From Dehalococcoidales bacterium (GTDB lineage Bacteria > Chloroflexota > Dehalococcoidia > Dehalococcoidales > UBA3254), in assembly GCA_016926695.1 (NCBI GenBank), contig JAFGOB010000125.1, positions 1 to 64,000 on the forward strand: a stretch of DNA of 64,000 bases, given 5' to 3'. A program made the translations under genes and the position numbers. Under the pieces are notes generated by a model. That model ran no database searches, was not told the origin of the DNA, and saw only the letters and a list, made by a program, of their open reading frames with translations. Below, one piece after another: positions 27,586 through 36,500 of the stretch. The stretch's first letter is position 1, and every line of letters starts with the position of its first letter.

Positions 27586-28281
27586 GTGAATGAGATAGAG
27601 ATGGAAAACAGGATAAGGGTACTGGAAGACCAGGTACGGTCGCTACAGAAGCTGCTGGACATCGAAGAGATAAAAAAGCTGCAAAGGGCTTATGGCTATT
27701 ATCTGGAACACTGGATGGCAAAGGAAATTGTTGACCTTTTCTCGGACACGGAGGATGTCTTACTGGATTTCGCCTGGTATGAAGGTACCTACAGGGGCAA
27801 GGCCAGTATCAGAAGATACTACCAGGGCAGGTTCAAGACCGAGCCGGAGTTGTTCCATCAGTTGATGCAACTCAGCCCTATTATCGATATTAATCCGGAC
27901 GGAAAGACCGCTAGCGGCAGGTGGTACGGCTGCGGTGCTGTTGCTGCTCCTCACGGCAAGGGAGTAGGACATTCGTTTTTTAACGGTATATACGAAAACG
28001 AGTATGTCAAAGAGAACGGAAAATGGAAGATCAAAAAGCTCAGATGGGCTATGAACTATATGATCAGGCCGGACCGGGGAATGGTAGCCCCGGAACGCCT
28101 GGCAGCCGCCGATCCTGATTTCAAGATGACCTGGCCCGAACCGGATGTTCCTCCCACCAGTTTTAACCCGAGCTACCCCTCCGGTTACATCTTTCCCTTT
28201 CACTACGCCCATCCGGTTACCGGTCAAAAAACATCCGAGGAGATGAACAACCGCTCTGTCAAAGACATAGAAAAAGCCTGA
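27586..28281 (+). CDS. SnoaL/NTF2-like protein, paralogue of the one at 13714
   Basis: 231 aa. N-terminal helix (MENRIRVLEDQVRSLQKLLD), then the SnoaL-like fold opening LQRAYGYYLEHWMAKEIVD. It shares long stretches with the protein at 13714: HQLMQLSPII, GRWYGCG and the C-terminal tail PSGYIFPFHYAHPVTGQKTS. GAGGAG at 27573-27578 lies 7 bases before GTG 27586, favoured over the far upstream start at 27520. The fold is shared with polyketide cyclases, steroid isomerases and dioxygenase beta subunits; which applies is unknown. Confidence 0.78.
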   Translation: MNEIEMENRIRVLEDQVRSLQKLLDIEEIKKLQRAYGYYLEHWMAKEIVDLFSDTEDVLLDFAWYEGTYRGKASIRRYYQGRFKTEPELFHQLMQLSPIIDINPDGKTASGRWYGCGAVAAPHGKGVGHSFFNGIYENEYVKENGKWKIKKLRWAMNYMIRPDRGMVAPERLAAADPDFKMTWPEPDVPPTSFNPSYPSGYIFPFHYAHPVTGQKTSEEMNNRSVKDIEKA

Positions 28282-28457
28282 TATGAAATAATCGTATGGT
28301 TTGCCGCAACGACTGCGGCGGATAGCGATCGAGGTAGGCGGATGGTTGAGCGTCCGGCACAACATGTGATAATTGTTATAGTCAGAATCGCATAGCCTGA
28401 TGAGTATTGATCTTCGCAATCATTGAGCAGGGATTCACCCGTTTTAAGGAGCCGCGA

Positions 28458-28721
28458 ATGTGGAAAGATGAAGATATTGCCACACAGGACTTAATAAAAG
28501 AATATCTTGATGATTTCAGGCAGGGTATCGAAAATAATACCCGCTATCAACTGGACCAGGCGGAAAGACTCAAGGTGCAGCAGTCCCTAACAGCCACCGA
28601 AATTTTCTGCGCCGGTTTGCTGGAGGGCAGAAAGAGCAAGCTGTATATGCATGACCTGATATTAATGGCTATCGGTTTTTATGGAGGTCATCTCACCGCC
28701 ATGGACCGCATAATAAGTTAA
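28458..28721 (+). CDS. Small hypothetical protein, 87 aa
   Basis: Not recognised. AAGGAG lies 6 bases before ATG 28458, so it is probably real. It is helical and charged in the first half (DDFRQGIENNTRYQLDQAERL) and ends in a hydrophobic helix with GFYGGHL. No signal peptide, cysteines or catalytic motif. It follows the SnoaL-like gene on the same strand after 176 bases, so it could belong to that unit. A GGCGGGT/ACCCGCC hairpin (28727-28754) follows without a clear T tract. Confidence 0.55.
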   Translation: MWKDEDIATQDLIKEYLDDFRQGIENNTRYQLDQAERLKVQQSLTATEIFCAGLLEGRKSKLYMHDLILMAIGFYGGHLTAMDRIIS

Positions 28722-28844
28722 GACAAGGCGGGTATAAGAATTACTCCACCCGCCTCTCCTTCCATTATGTCAACCAACAGCCCCGTAAAATATATTATCT
28801 GACATTAGTGCAAAAAGGTCCCTTAATAATTGTTTGACCACTGT

Positions 28845-28910
28845 AGGTGTCATGCTGGAGTCCGCCGCTTCCTTATCTCCCGTCGGTCAGCATCCTCAGG
28901 GCGGCGGGGC
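28845..28910 (+). repeat. Dispersed imperfect repeat, copy A
   Basis: AGGTGTCATGCTGGA, about 28 variable bases, then CAGCATC.TCAGGG.GG. The same pattern occurs inverted at 48910-48962. The ends ATGCTG/CAGCAT can pair. The surrounding gap 28722-29026 has no gene. Confidence 0.4.
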
Positions 28911-29026
28911 AGCCTGCATTTTCGAGGTAATCGACACCCGGAACTGTTAACCGCATACCGTTTGCTGTACACTATCATCGGAGGTTAACTATCAAACGGC
29001 GCATTAAAGACTACCTGATCACCATT

Positions 29027-29392
29027 TTGATACTGGCGGATGAGATTGTCCTCACGCTGCTTATCCTGCTGCTACTCTGGCGCCTCAACGTCCCTCTGAC
29101 CTGGCCTGTCTTCGTCCTGCTTTTCTGTTTTTTTATCGTGGCGGTATTCATTATTCATCGGTTGGTCATACCCGGTTACCATCGAAAAACAAATACAGGA
29201 CGTGAAAGTCTTGTCGGTCTTCAAGGCTTTGTCATAGAAACCCTCAACCCCGGAGGCACAGTTAAGGTCAAAGGCGAATATTGGAAGGCTGAGTCCCTTG
29301 AAGGCATCATCTTTACAGGTGAAAACGTGGAAGTAACAGGCTCCGCCGGTCTGGTCCTGAAAGTAAAACGGCTTGCCAGTCGCAGGATTTAA
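29027..29392 (+). CDS. NfeD-like membrane protein
   Basis: 121 aa from the TTG at 29027. Two TM helices (about 5-18 and 26-45) are followed by a C-terminal OB-fold domain (LVGLQGFVIETLNPGGTVKVKGEYWKA), the layout of short NfeD proteins that partner with flotillin/stomatin or membrane proteases. The reading frame continues upstream as IKRRIKDYLIT, and a GGAGG at 28980-28984 sits 6 bases before an ATC codon at 28991. The natural start may be that ATC or a lost ATG. No stomatin gene lies beside it. Confidence 0.7.
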   Translation: MILADEIVLTLLILLLLWRLNVPLTWPVFVLLFCFFIVAVFIIHRLVIPGYHRKTNTGRESLVGLQGFVIETLNPGGTVKVKGEYWKAESLEGIIFTGENVEVTGSAGLVLKVKRLASRRI

Positions 29393-29535
29393 GCGTATGA
29401 TTTTAAGTAATATTCCTCGTCTTTGAGCATCGAAAAAGCATAAGCTGTGTTTAAATAATAGCATTTAGGAGACTCGATCTGGCTGATTCAAACCGTTGTA
29501 TAACGGCTCTCTTTCCGCCAGGAATGGACTGATGA

Positions 29536-30945
29536 ATGACTTCTAACTCTATTTCCGGCCCTTCAAGGCCTGCTTTCCCGGTCAATAAGGGCATTATCCT
29601 TTTTACCACCTGCATCAGCCTCTTTTTTTTGACCTACCAGTTCTCAGCCGTAAGTATCGTTCTGCCCGCCATCAGTGAGGAGTTTCAGGCTGATGCAATA
29701 TTGCTGAGCTGGATTTCCACCGCCGGATTGCTCTCCACGGGTGTCCTTTTGCTGCCTATCGGCAGGCTTGCGGACGTCTTCGGTCTCAAAAGAATGTTTA
29801 CCATCGGCCTGATACTCTATACCGTCCTGATTACTGCCACCGCCTTCGCCAATTCTATTTACATGCTTATCGTTTTAAGGGTACTCACCGGCGTAAGCTC
29901 GGCTATGGCCGTCTGCAGCGCCACCGCTTTGATCCCCGTCGCCTTTCCCCCCGGCGAACGCGGCCGGGCGCTGGGTCTGACTTCAGCATCGGTCTACCTG
30001 GGACTTTCCACCGGGCCTTTCCTGGGAGGACTGCTGACTGAATACCTGGGCTGGAGAAGCACCTTCTTGATAAATATCCCCTGTATCCTGTTCTCCATTA
30101 TTCTGTTACTGTGGAAGGTTAAAAATGAATGGCGCGGCTCTAAAGGAGAGGGCTTCGACCTTGTAGGTTCGGCCATTTTCTGTGCATCCCTGGTGGCCTT
30201 TTTGTATGGTTTTTCCATCCTGCCCCGGATTATGGGAATGGTACTGATACCGGTGGGAATCATCGGACTACTGCTTTTTATCCGCTGGGAAAAGCGTGTA
30301 TCCACACCGATTTTAAACCTCGATATCTTTAAAAATAATCGCACGTTCGTTTTATCTAATCTGTCCTCTCTGGTCGCGTATGCCGCCACCTTTGCCATCA
30401 CCTTCTTGATGAGTCTCTATCTACAGTACATTAAGGGACTCAGGGCTGATACGGCAGGGCTGGTCCTTATCGCCCAGCCGGCCATTCAGGCCTTTGTTTC
30501 ACCTCTGGCCGGCAGGCTTTCGGATAAAATCGAACCCCGCATTGTTTCATCCATCGGTATGACGGTTATCTGTGCCGGTCTGATTGCATTTGCTTTCCTC
30601 GGCGGTGACTCATCATTTATTTTCATAGTATTTATCTTGCTGGTACTCGGTATCGGGTTCGGCATTTTTGTCCCCCCTAATATCAACGCTATAATGAGTT
30701 CAGTTGCCCCCAGGTATATCGGAACCGGTTCGGCTGTCTCCAATACCATGCGCCAGGTAGGGCAGGTGATCAGCATGGGTACGGTAATGATCGTTATATC
30801 GGTCTTTCTCGGCAATGTGGTCATTACACCCGAATATCACCCCTCCCTCATTACCAGCACCCGGATTGCCTTTATCATCTTCGCCGTTCTCTGCTTCGGC
30901 GGTATTTTCACCTCTTTGTCCCGCGGCAATGTTCACAAGCCTTAA
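29536..30945 (+). CDS. MFS drug exporter, DHA2 (EmrB/QacA) type
   Basis: 469 aa with about 14 TMs, the DHA2 arrangement. Motif A reads LPIGRLADVFGLKRMF and motif C is visible as LGLTSASVYLGLSTGPFLGG. Such proteins export toxic organics using the proton gradient. ATG 29536 is used; AGGA lies about 12 bases upstream. Stands alone, upstream of the AEC permease on the same strand but 170 bases away. Confidence 0.88.
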   Translation: MTSNSISGPSRPAFPVNKGIILFTTCISLFFLTYQFSAVSIVLPAISEEFQADAILLSWISTAGLLSTGVLLLPIGRLADVFGLKRMFTIGLILYTVLITATAFANSIYMLIVLRVLTGVSSAMAVCSATALIPVAFPPGERGRALGLTSASVYLGLSTGPFLGGLLTEYLGWRSTFLINIPCILFSIILLLWKVKNEWRGSKGEGFDLVGSAIFCASLVAFLYGFSILPRIMGMVLIPVGIIGLLLFIRWEKRVSTPILNLDIFKNNRTFVLSNLSSLVAYAATFAITFLMSLYLQYIKGLRADTAGLVLIAQPAIQAFVSPLAGRLSDKIEPRIVSSIGMTVICAGLIAFAFLGGDSSFIFIVFILLVLGIGFGIFVPPNINAIMSSVAPRYIGTGSAVSNTMRQVGQVISMGTVMIVISVFLGNVVITPEYHPSLITSTRIAFIIFAVLCFGGIFTSLSRGNVHKP

Positions 30946-31069
30946 CAGCTTGGCTATATCACCGGCGCTCAGGACTGTTCCGGGGGACTCCTTTAAGTCC
31001 GGTGACCCATCCTACCGGATTCAGGGATAATCCTTCAGGGCGATCCAACGAATCTCACGTGCAATTCAT

Positions 31070-31085
31070 GTGTAAAAAGGTCCCT
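31070..31085 (+). repeat. 16-bp repeat GTGTAAAAAGGTCCCT
   Basis: Matches 28808-28823 at 15 of 16 bases (GTGCAAAAAGGTCCCT). Both copies lie in intergenic DNA on the same strand. The second runs directly into the promoter of the AEC permease gene. Confidence 0.4.
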
Positions 31086-31100
31086 ATCAGGCATGTATAA

Positions 31101-31109
31101 TGCTATACT
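31101..31109 (+). promoter_or_regulatory. Extended -10 box 7 bases before an ATG
   Basis: TGCTATACT, with the box at 31104-31109. The predicted start of transcription falls on the ATG at 31116, and no ribosome-binding site is present, so the mRNA may be leaderless. A second TATAAT at 31096-31101 would give an equally short leader. Confidence 0.5.
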
Positions 31110-31115
31110 GATAAT

Positions 31116-32084
31116 ATGAACATCTTGGGCATCACTTTCCAGGCCGTAGCGGCCTTGCTTGCTATCGGACTCCTGGGTTTTTGGATTATCGGCAGGAAAC
31201 AGGTAACGGCTAACACCCTGGGATTCCTGTCCTCTCTTTCAATCGACATTGCCGTCCCCTGCCTGACCCTAGCAAGCCTGATAATCGACTTTTCTCCCGA
31301 GCAAAATCCGGACTGGTGGCGTATGCCCCTCTGGTGGCTGGGATTCGCCGTTGTAACCCTGGTCCTCTCCCTGGCATTTTCCTTTATCACTAAAAAGGAG
31401 TTCCGCAGCGAGTTCACGATCGGTCAGTTCTACCAGAACGGCCTTTTCTTTCCTATCATTATTATCGTGGGTATTTTCGGAAGCGAAAACCCCTATCTGC
31501 CCATGCTGTTCCTCTTCACCTTCATTCATCCAACCATGATGTTCAGCACCTACTCTCTCTTCTTCGGCAAGAGGACTGCTGAACAGCCACTCAGCCTCAA
31601 GAGGCTGGTCAACCCTGTACTGGTAACCACCATCATTGGCCTGGCCATAGCTCTGATCGGTCTCAAGCCCTATATCCCGGAATTCATCAGGACCGTCCTG
31701 GTAATGGTGGGCGCCATGGCCTCGCCGCTGTTTATGCTGATACTGGGCGGCACCATCTACCACGATCTTAAGGCCGGCGGTCAGGGAGAAAGAAAATTTT
31801 ATATCAGGGAAATAATCAAGTTCGTCCTGGTGAAAAACTTTGTTTTCCCCCTGGTATTCCTGGGGCTGCTGTTATTGATCCGGCCGGACTACACCCTGGC
31901 CCTGATCGTTATCCTGGAAGCCGCGGTCCCGCCTGTTACCGCCATCCCCATATTTGCCGAGCGTTCCGGCGGCAACCGGGCTATCTCCAGCCAGTTCGTA
32001 CTGGGCAGTTTCCTTGTTTCGATTGTTTCCATACCGGCCGTCCTGCTTCTCTTCAGCCGCTTCTTCCCCTTCCCACCTTTGTAA
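31116..32084 (+). CDS. Auxin efflux carrier (AEC) family permease
   Basis: 322 aa with about ten TMs in the 5+5 layout of the AEC family, whose bacterial members move malate, malonate or other carboxylates. Recognisable stretches are SLSIDIAVPCLTLASL near residue 45, FYQNGLFFPIIIIVG near 105, and the second-half PPVTAIPIFAERSGGN. The ATG at 31116 lies 7 bases after an extended -10 box and has no Shine-Dalgarno. A terminator follows. Confidence 0.85.
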   Translation: MNILGITFQAVAALLAIGLLGFWIIGRKQVTANTLGFLSSLSIDIAVPCLTLASLIIDFSPEQNPDWWRMPLWWLGFAVVTLVLSLAFSFITKKEFRSEFTIGQFYQNGLFFPIIIIVGIFGSENPYLPMLFLFTFIHPTMMFSTYSLFFGKRTAEQPLSLKRLVNPVLVTTIIGLAIALIGLKPYIPEFIRTVLVMVGAMASPLFMLILGGTIYHDLKAGGQGERKFYIREIIKFVLVKNFVFPLVFLGLLLLIRPDYTLALIVILEAAVPPVTAIPIFAERSGGNRAISSQFVLGSFLVSIVSIPAVLLLFSRFFPFPPL

Positions 32085-32089
32085 AAATG

Positions 32090-32124
32090 AAAGGAAAGAG
32101 GCGTATATTCAGCCTCTTTCCTTT
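32090..32124 (+). terminator. Terminator after the AEC permease
   Basis: A 13-bp perfect stem AAAGGAAAGAGGC / GCCTCTTTCCTTT with a 9-base loop. The stem's 3' side ends in T residues. Confidence 0.65.
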
Positions 32125-32205
32125 CCTGATATTATATGTCCTGTACAGGCCGGTACGAGTTTATGTCAACCAATCTCTTCTCTGACCTGCACCTGTTCCA
32201 TGTAG

Positions 32206-32451
32206 CTAAAATCCGCTGCCGTCGGGAACACCGTCACCGGAGTTAGGCGCGGGCCCAACCGGTCCGGAACCTGAACCGACGTCACCCCATGCACCGTTGG
32301 GAGCTTCCAAACCGCTTCCGTCAGAAACACCGTCTCCTGCATTGGGCGCTGGTCCGGCCGGACCGGCGGCAAATGCCACGCTGGCCAGGACAACCAGCAG
32401 AAGGGCTGCTATCACCATGGCCGGTCCTGCGGTTTTTAACAATTTCCTCAT
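32206..32451 (-). CDS. Small secreted repeat protein, 81 aa
   Basis: Signal peptide at residues 1-28 (hydrophobic core VIAALLLVVLASVAFA, probable cleavage after AFA). The mature part is about 53 residues, Gly/Pro/Asp-rich, with two near-identical units GPAPNAGDGVSDGSG and GPAPNSGDGVPDGSG. GGAGG lies 7 bases before ATG 32451. The acidic DGxxDGSG turns could bind calcium, but that is a guess. Function unknown. Confidence 0.65.
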   Translation of the reverse strand: MRKLLKTAGPAMVIAALLLVVLASVAFAAGPAGPAPNAGDGVSDGSGLEAPNGAWGDVGSGSGPVGPAPNSGDGVPDGSGF

Positions 32452-32575
32452 AGTCTTGCCTCCACTATATTTTATTACCTTGTATAGTGTTTAACGAAGA
32501 AGAGCGGAAATTGTTACAGCGTTTCAAGGAAATGATTTTCTTAATTATTTTACATTTCGACGCGCGTTTTAGTGA

Positions 32576-33181
32576 TCATATCAGCAGCCCGGTAAGCTGG
32601 CTGAAAGACCTTACCTGCAATCCCTGATAATAATGGTTCTGCCGGTTGAACAGAATGGACGTCATACCCAGGTCTTCCGCGGCTTTCACCCTTTCCGGGT
32701 AATCATCGACAAAAACGCATGCCGAACTCGATACGTTCATTTCTTCCAGGACATACTGATAAATCCGCGGGTCCGGCTTTCTCAACCCCAGATCGCTGCT
32801 GATGAAGGCCTGGTCAATCAGCGAATCTATCCCGTGTTTCCTGCGCAGGATTTGCCCCCATTCCGAGATATCATTTGAAAGTAAGGCTAATATGTATCTC
32901 TTTTTCAATTGTGAAGCACAATCGATAAATTCCCTGTCGATTGTATAAGTATCCAGGTAAGCCTCCTGGATTGTGTTTATTTCGTCCTGCCCAAAACCCA
33001 GTGCCGTCCATAATTCTCTCGCGGTTATCCTCCCCAGGCTGGCCTCGAGATACTTTTCGACGACAAAATCACGTGGCGTATCCGGCCTTCTGGCCTGCAA
33101 ATACGGCACCAGAAGGTCTTCAGTATCATCGGATACCTCAAAGATTACCCCCATGACATCGAAAATAATGACTTCTTTCAC
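32576..33181 (-). CDS. HAD-superfamily hydrolase
   Basis: 201 aa, subfamily IA with an alpha-helical cap (about residues 15-90). Motif I is FDVMGVI with nucleophile Asp8; the second acidic residue of DxD is replaced by Met, as some DxGGV-type HADs replace it with Gly. Motif II is LLSNDIS, motif III the Lys in LRKPDP, and motif IV VFVDDYPE. It could be a phosphatase or haloacid-type hydrolase. The start is GTG 33181 without a clear ribosome-binding site. Confidence 0.8.
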   Translation of the reverse strand: MKEVIIFDVMGVIFEVSDDTEDLLVPYLQARRPDTPRDFVVEKYLEASLGRITARELWTALGFGQDEINTIQEAYLDTYTIDREFIDCASQLKKRYILALLSNDISEWGQILRRKHGIDSLIDQAFISSDLGLRKPDPRIYQYVLEEMNVSSSACVFVDDYPERVKAAEDLGMTSILFNRQNHYYQGLQVRSFSQLTGLLI

Positions 33182-33534
33182 ATTAATCGGACCGCAATTT
33201 TTTTACTCGGAATAGTCCATTCCGGCCTGCATCCTGCATCAGCATGGAAAAGTTCGATAGAATTACGGCACTGATATTTAAACAATGTTCAATCTGTCTT
33301 ATTTGTTTCATTTGCACTATTTTACCGTAATGAACTTCATTCGGGCCCGACCTGCGTTGAAGGTACAGGAAAGCGCTTCCCCTATTGCTCATTTTCTCCT
33401 GTATTTTATTTCCTGTCTCTTGCCAAACTTTTTTAGCCCACTGTGCTAAGGGTAAGCCCCTTCGGGAGAGGATCAAGGGGGCGTCTTATTGTTCGTTTGT
33501 TTCTCCTTGTTTATCGTATCTTGTTTCTTGTTCC
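33182..33534. other. 353-base gap, no confident gene
   Basis: An open minus-strand frame (33183-33476) has no ribosome-binding site and no known motif. I do not call it a gene. No terminator was seen for the giant gene. Confidence 0.5.
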
Positions 33535-36500
33535 CTATTTCGTTTCCTGCTCATTCCGGATCCTGGTGATAGCCTTTTCCGCTGCCTTTAGAAGTGATGG
33601 ATTATTATTCAAACTGATCACCTTTTCCAGGTCGGCTATAGCCTCCTCCAGTCGTTTCATCAAGTGATAGACCATAGCCCGGTTGTAATATCCCAGGGAA
33701 TAGTTCGGGTCAAGTTCAATGGCGTGGTTATGGTCGTCCAGTGCTTGTTCATTTTCACCTTTAGCCGAATAGGCCGCACCGCGGTTGCTGTAGGCGATGC
33801 CTCTGGATGGGTCCAGCTCAATTGCTTTGGAGTAATCGGCTATGGCTGCATCGTACTTCTTCTGCCTGTAATTGGCGTTGCCGCTGTTATAAAGCATTGA
33901 AAAATCAACTGCCTCTTCCGGAGCCTTGCTCTTCTTCAGCCGTCTTAATACCAGAAGTGCCGTTGCCGCCAGTATTATCACAACAACTATCAGTATTATC
34001 GCCCAGAGTGGAATCGCAGAACCTCTTTCAGCAGCAACACTAGTCGAGGGGACCGGGGGCGTTGTTATGGGGGGAGTTATGGCTGCCGCACGGGTTGTTC
34101 CGGCAGGCGTGGGCGTAGTAGTAGCAGCAGGTGTCTTGGTTGTAGCGGCAGGAGAGTAAGCTGGCGTCGGAGATATAGAAGGTTCAGGCGCAGGACTGGA
34201 TACAGGCCGGGTTGTAGCCGGTGCAGCCGGCAAGGGGCACAGCAGGGCAAATTGAGTAAAATGACTTACATTGCCGCTGACATCGGCATTTTCAATATCC
34301 ACCAGCGGATCTTCTATTATAGTCCATACCCCTGCCTTTTCGTCGAAAAAGACCAGCAGAAGAGCTTTTTCCAGCGCATCCTCGGGAAGGGAGTCCCTAT
34401 CGTACTTTATCATTAGGCTGGCTGCCGGGCTGAAATTGGTTCCGGAAGGCTCAAGCTGGTAGGCGGATAATATATTTGCATCCCGAGGAGGCTCAATGAT
34501 CTCCCCAGCGGAATCACAGGTCAGGCTTTTGACAAGGTACCCGTCGGCATCCGTAATCAGGGTCCCCTCTTTAATGGTGATAATGCACATTCCGTCAGGA
34601 GAAGTGATTACTATTTCCTCCGGAGTCAAGCCGGAAGCGGTAGTTCTCCAGCTCGCCTGTCCGGGAATAGTGGTAACAACCGGCGTCGGCGTCCTTCCAC
34701 CGCCGGCTCCTCCGCCCCCGCCGCCGCTTGAAACTCTTTTGGTGGTAAACTCAGCATCGCCGCCGTATACAATGCCCAGAGTGCCTGCATCCGCCACAGC
34801 CCGGTAATGATAGCCGGTTTGGGACTTCAGTTGGCTGATTCGGATACTGAATTCACCGGGTGCGTTCATCTCCTGTGTTTCCGTTACGCTGCCGTATTCA
34901 TTCGTGGTACCGTACTCAAAATACACATTGACCTTATCGGCCGAACCGGATGAGGCCAGGTTTCCGTACAATGTTGCATAAGAACTGGAAATACTCCCTG
35001 TCTCCCCCGTACTGACTTCAGGCGATAATCCCGAAGTTGTAAAGGTCTTCTGCTCACCGTAAGACCACCCGCTGCCTTCAGCTTCCGCAATGGCCCTGTA
35101 GTAGTAGCTGGTACCGGGTTTCAACCCGATAATAACGGACTCAAAATTACCGTTCCCGGTCATCTCACTTGCCTGGGTAACACTGCCATACTCTTCGCTT
35201 TCGCCATACTCAAAAGAGACATCGGCTTTCGGGAAAGTACCCAGGCTTATCAGGTTGCCCTTTAGTTTCGCTCCTGTCTGCGTGATATCCAGTGCTGAAA
35301 GTGTCTCGACCTGGGGAGCGATAGTCAGAGTTGTGAAGGTCATATCTTCGCCTTCACCTGTACCGTCTGCGCCTCCATCCGCCAGCGCTCTGAAATGATA
35401 GACAGTCCCGGCATCCAGCCCTGTCAGATTAAAGCTGAAAGCCCCGCTTTCCATCATATCCTGGACCTCGATCAGGTTTTCATATTCGGTGCTTTTTCCA
35501 TACTCAAACGATACTCCCACGGTTGAGGCCGTTCCTTTCGATGACAGGTTGCCGTTAAGAATTGCTGAATCAATAGTCACGTCAGAGGCTTCAAGGGTTT
35601 CTACTGACGGAGGCTGGGGCAATGTAGTGAATGACTGGTCGCTCCCGGTCGCAAGCCCATGGTTCAATCCGTCCGCTGCCGCACGGAAATGATACGTGGT
35701 CAGCGGCAAGAGACCGCTGATCTCCATGCTGAAGGGGCCCGTCTGGGTAAGTTGTTTTTCCGCGCTTTTACTACCGTAGAAGGCATTTTGCCCGTATTCG
35801 AAAGAAGCAGTTACCTGAGTTGCCGTACCCAGTGATGTGAGGTTTCCGTTTAAAGTGGCCGAGGTCATTCCTGTTTCCACGGCAGAGAGGGTAATAACCA
35901 TGGGAGCTATTGTCGTCGTGGTCAAGGTCATATCCCCGCCCGTACAGGTGCCGTGAATACCTCCGTCAGCCTTCACACGGTAGTGATAGGTCTCCCCCGG
36001 GACAAGACCGGAGATATTAAAATTAAAATTGCCGGATGCGTCCATCTTCCGGGATAATGTCACGTACCCGTAGCTGCCTGTCAGACCGTATTCAAAACAT
36101 ACGTTGACTGTGCTGGCCGTGCCCATCTCGCTGAGAATACCGTTCAGTGTCGCGGCGCTGCTGGATATACTCGTCGCCATGCCGGTGCCTGCCGCCGGCG
36201 GCTTATACGTGGAGAAGGTTATATCCTCCCCGAAAGAGACGCCGTGTATGCCGGCGTCCACGGCTGACCTGTAATGATAGGTAGTGCCGGCTTTGAGACC
36301 GTGCAGATTGAAGCTGAAATCGCCGGTCCCGGTCATTGCTTCTGCTTCGGTCGTTTTCCCGTATTCGATGGAAGTCCCGTACTCAAAATATACCTGGGCG
36401 GTATTGGCCGTACCCATGAAAACCAGGCTTCCGTTGATCCTGGCGGCATTCCAGGTTATATCCGTAGCAGGAAGGGTAAACAGCACCGGGGCCATCAGGG

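Noticed and set aside
33183..33476. 97-codon minus-strand open frame upstream of the giant gene's end
   Set aside because: No ribosome-binding site, no family resemblance, and it abuts the HAD gene start; not strong enough to call.
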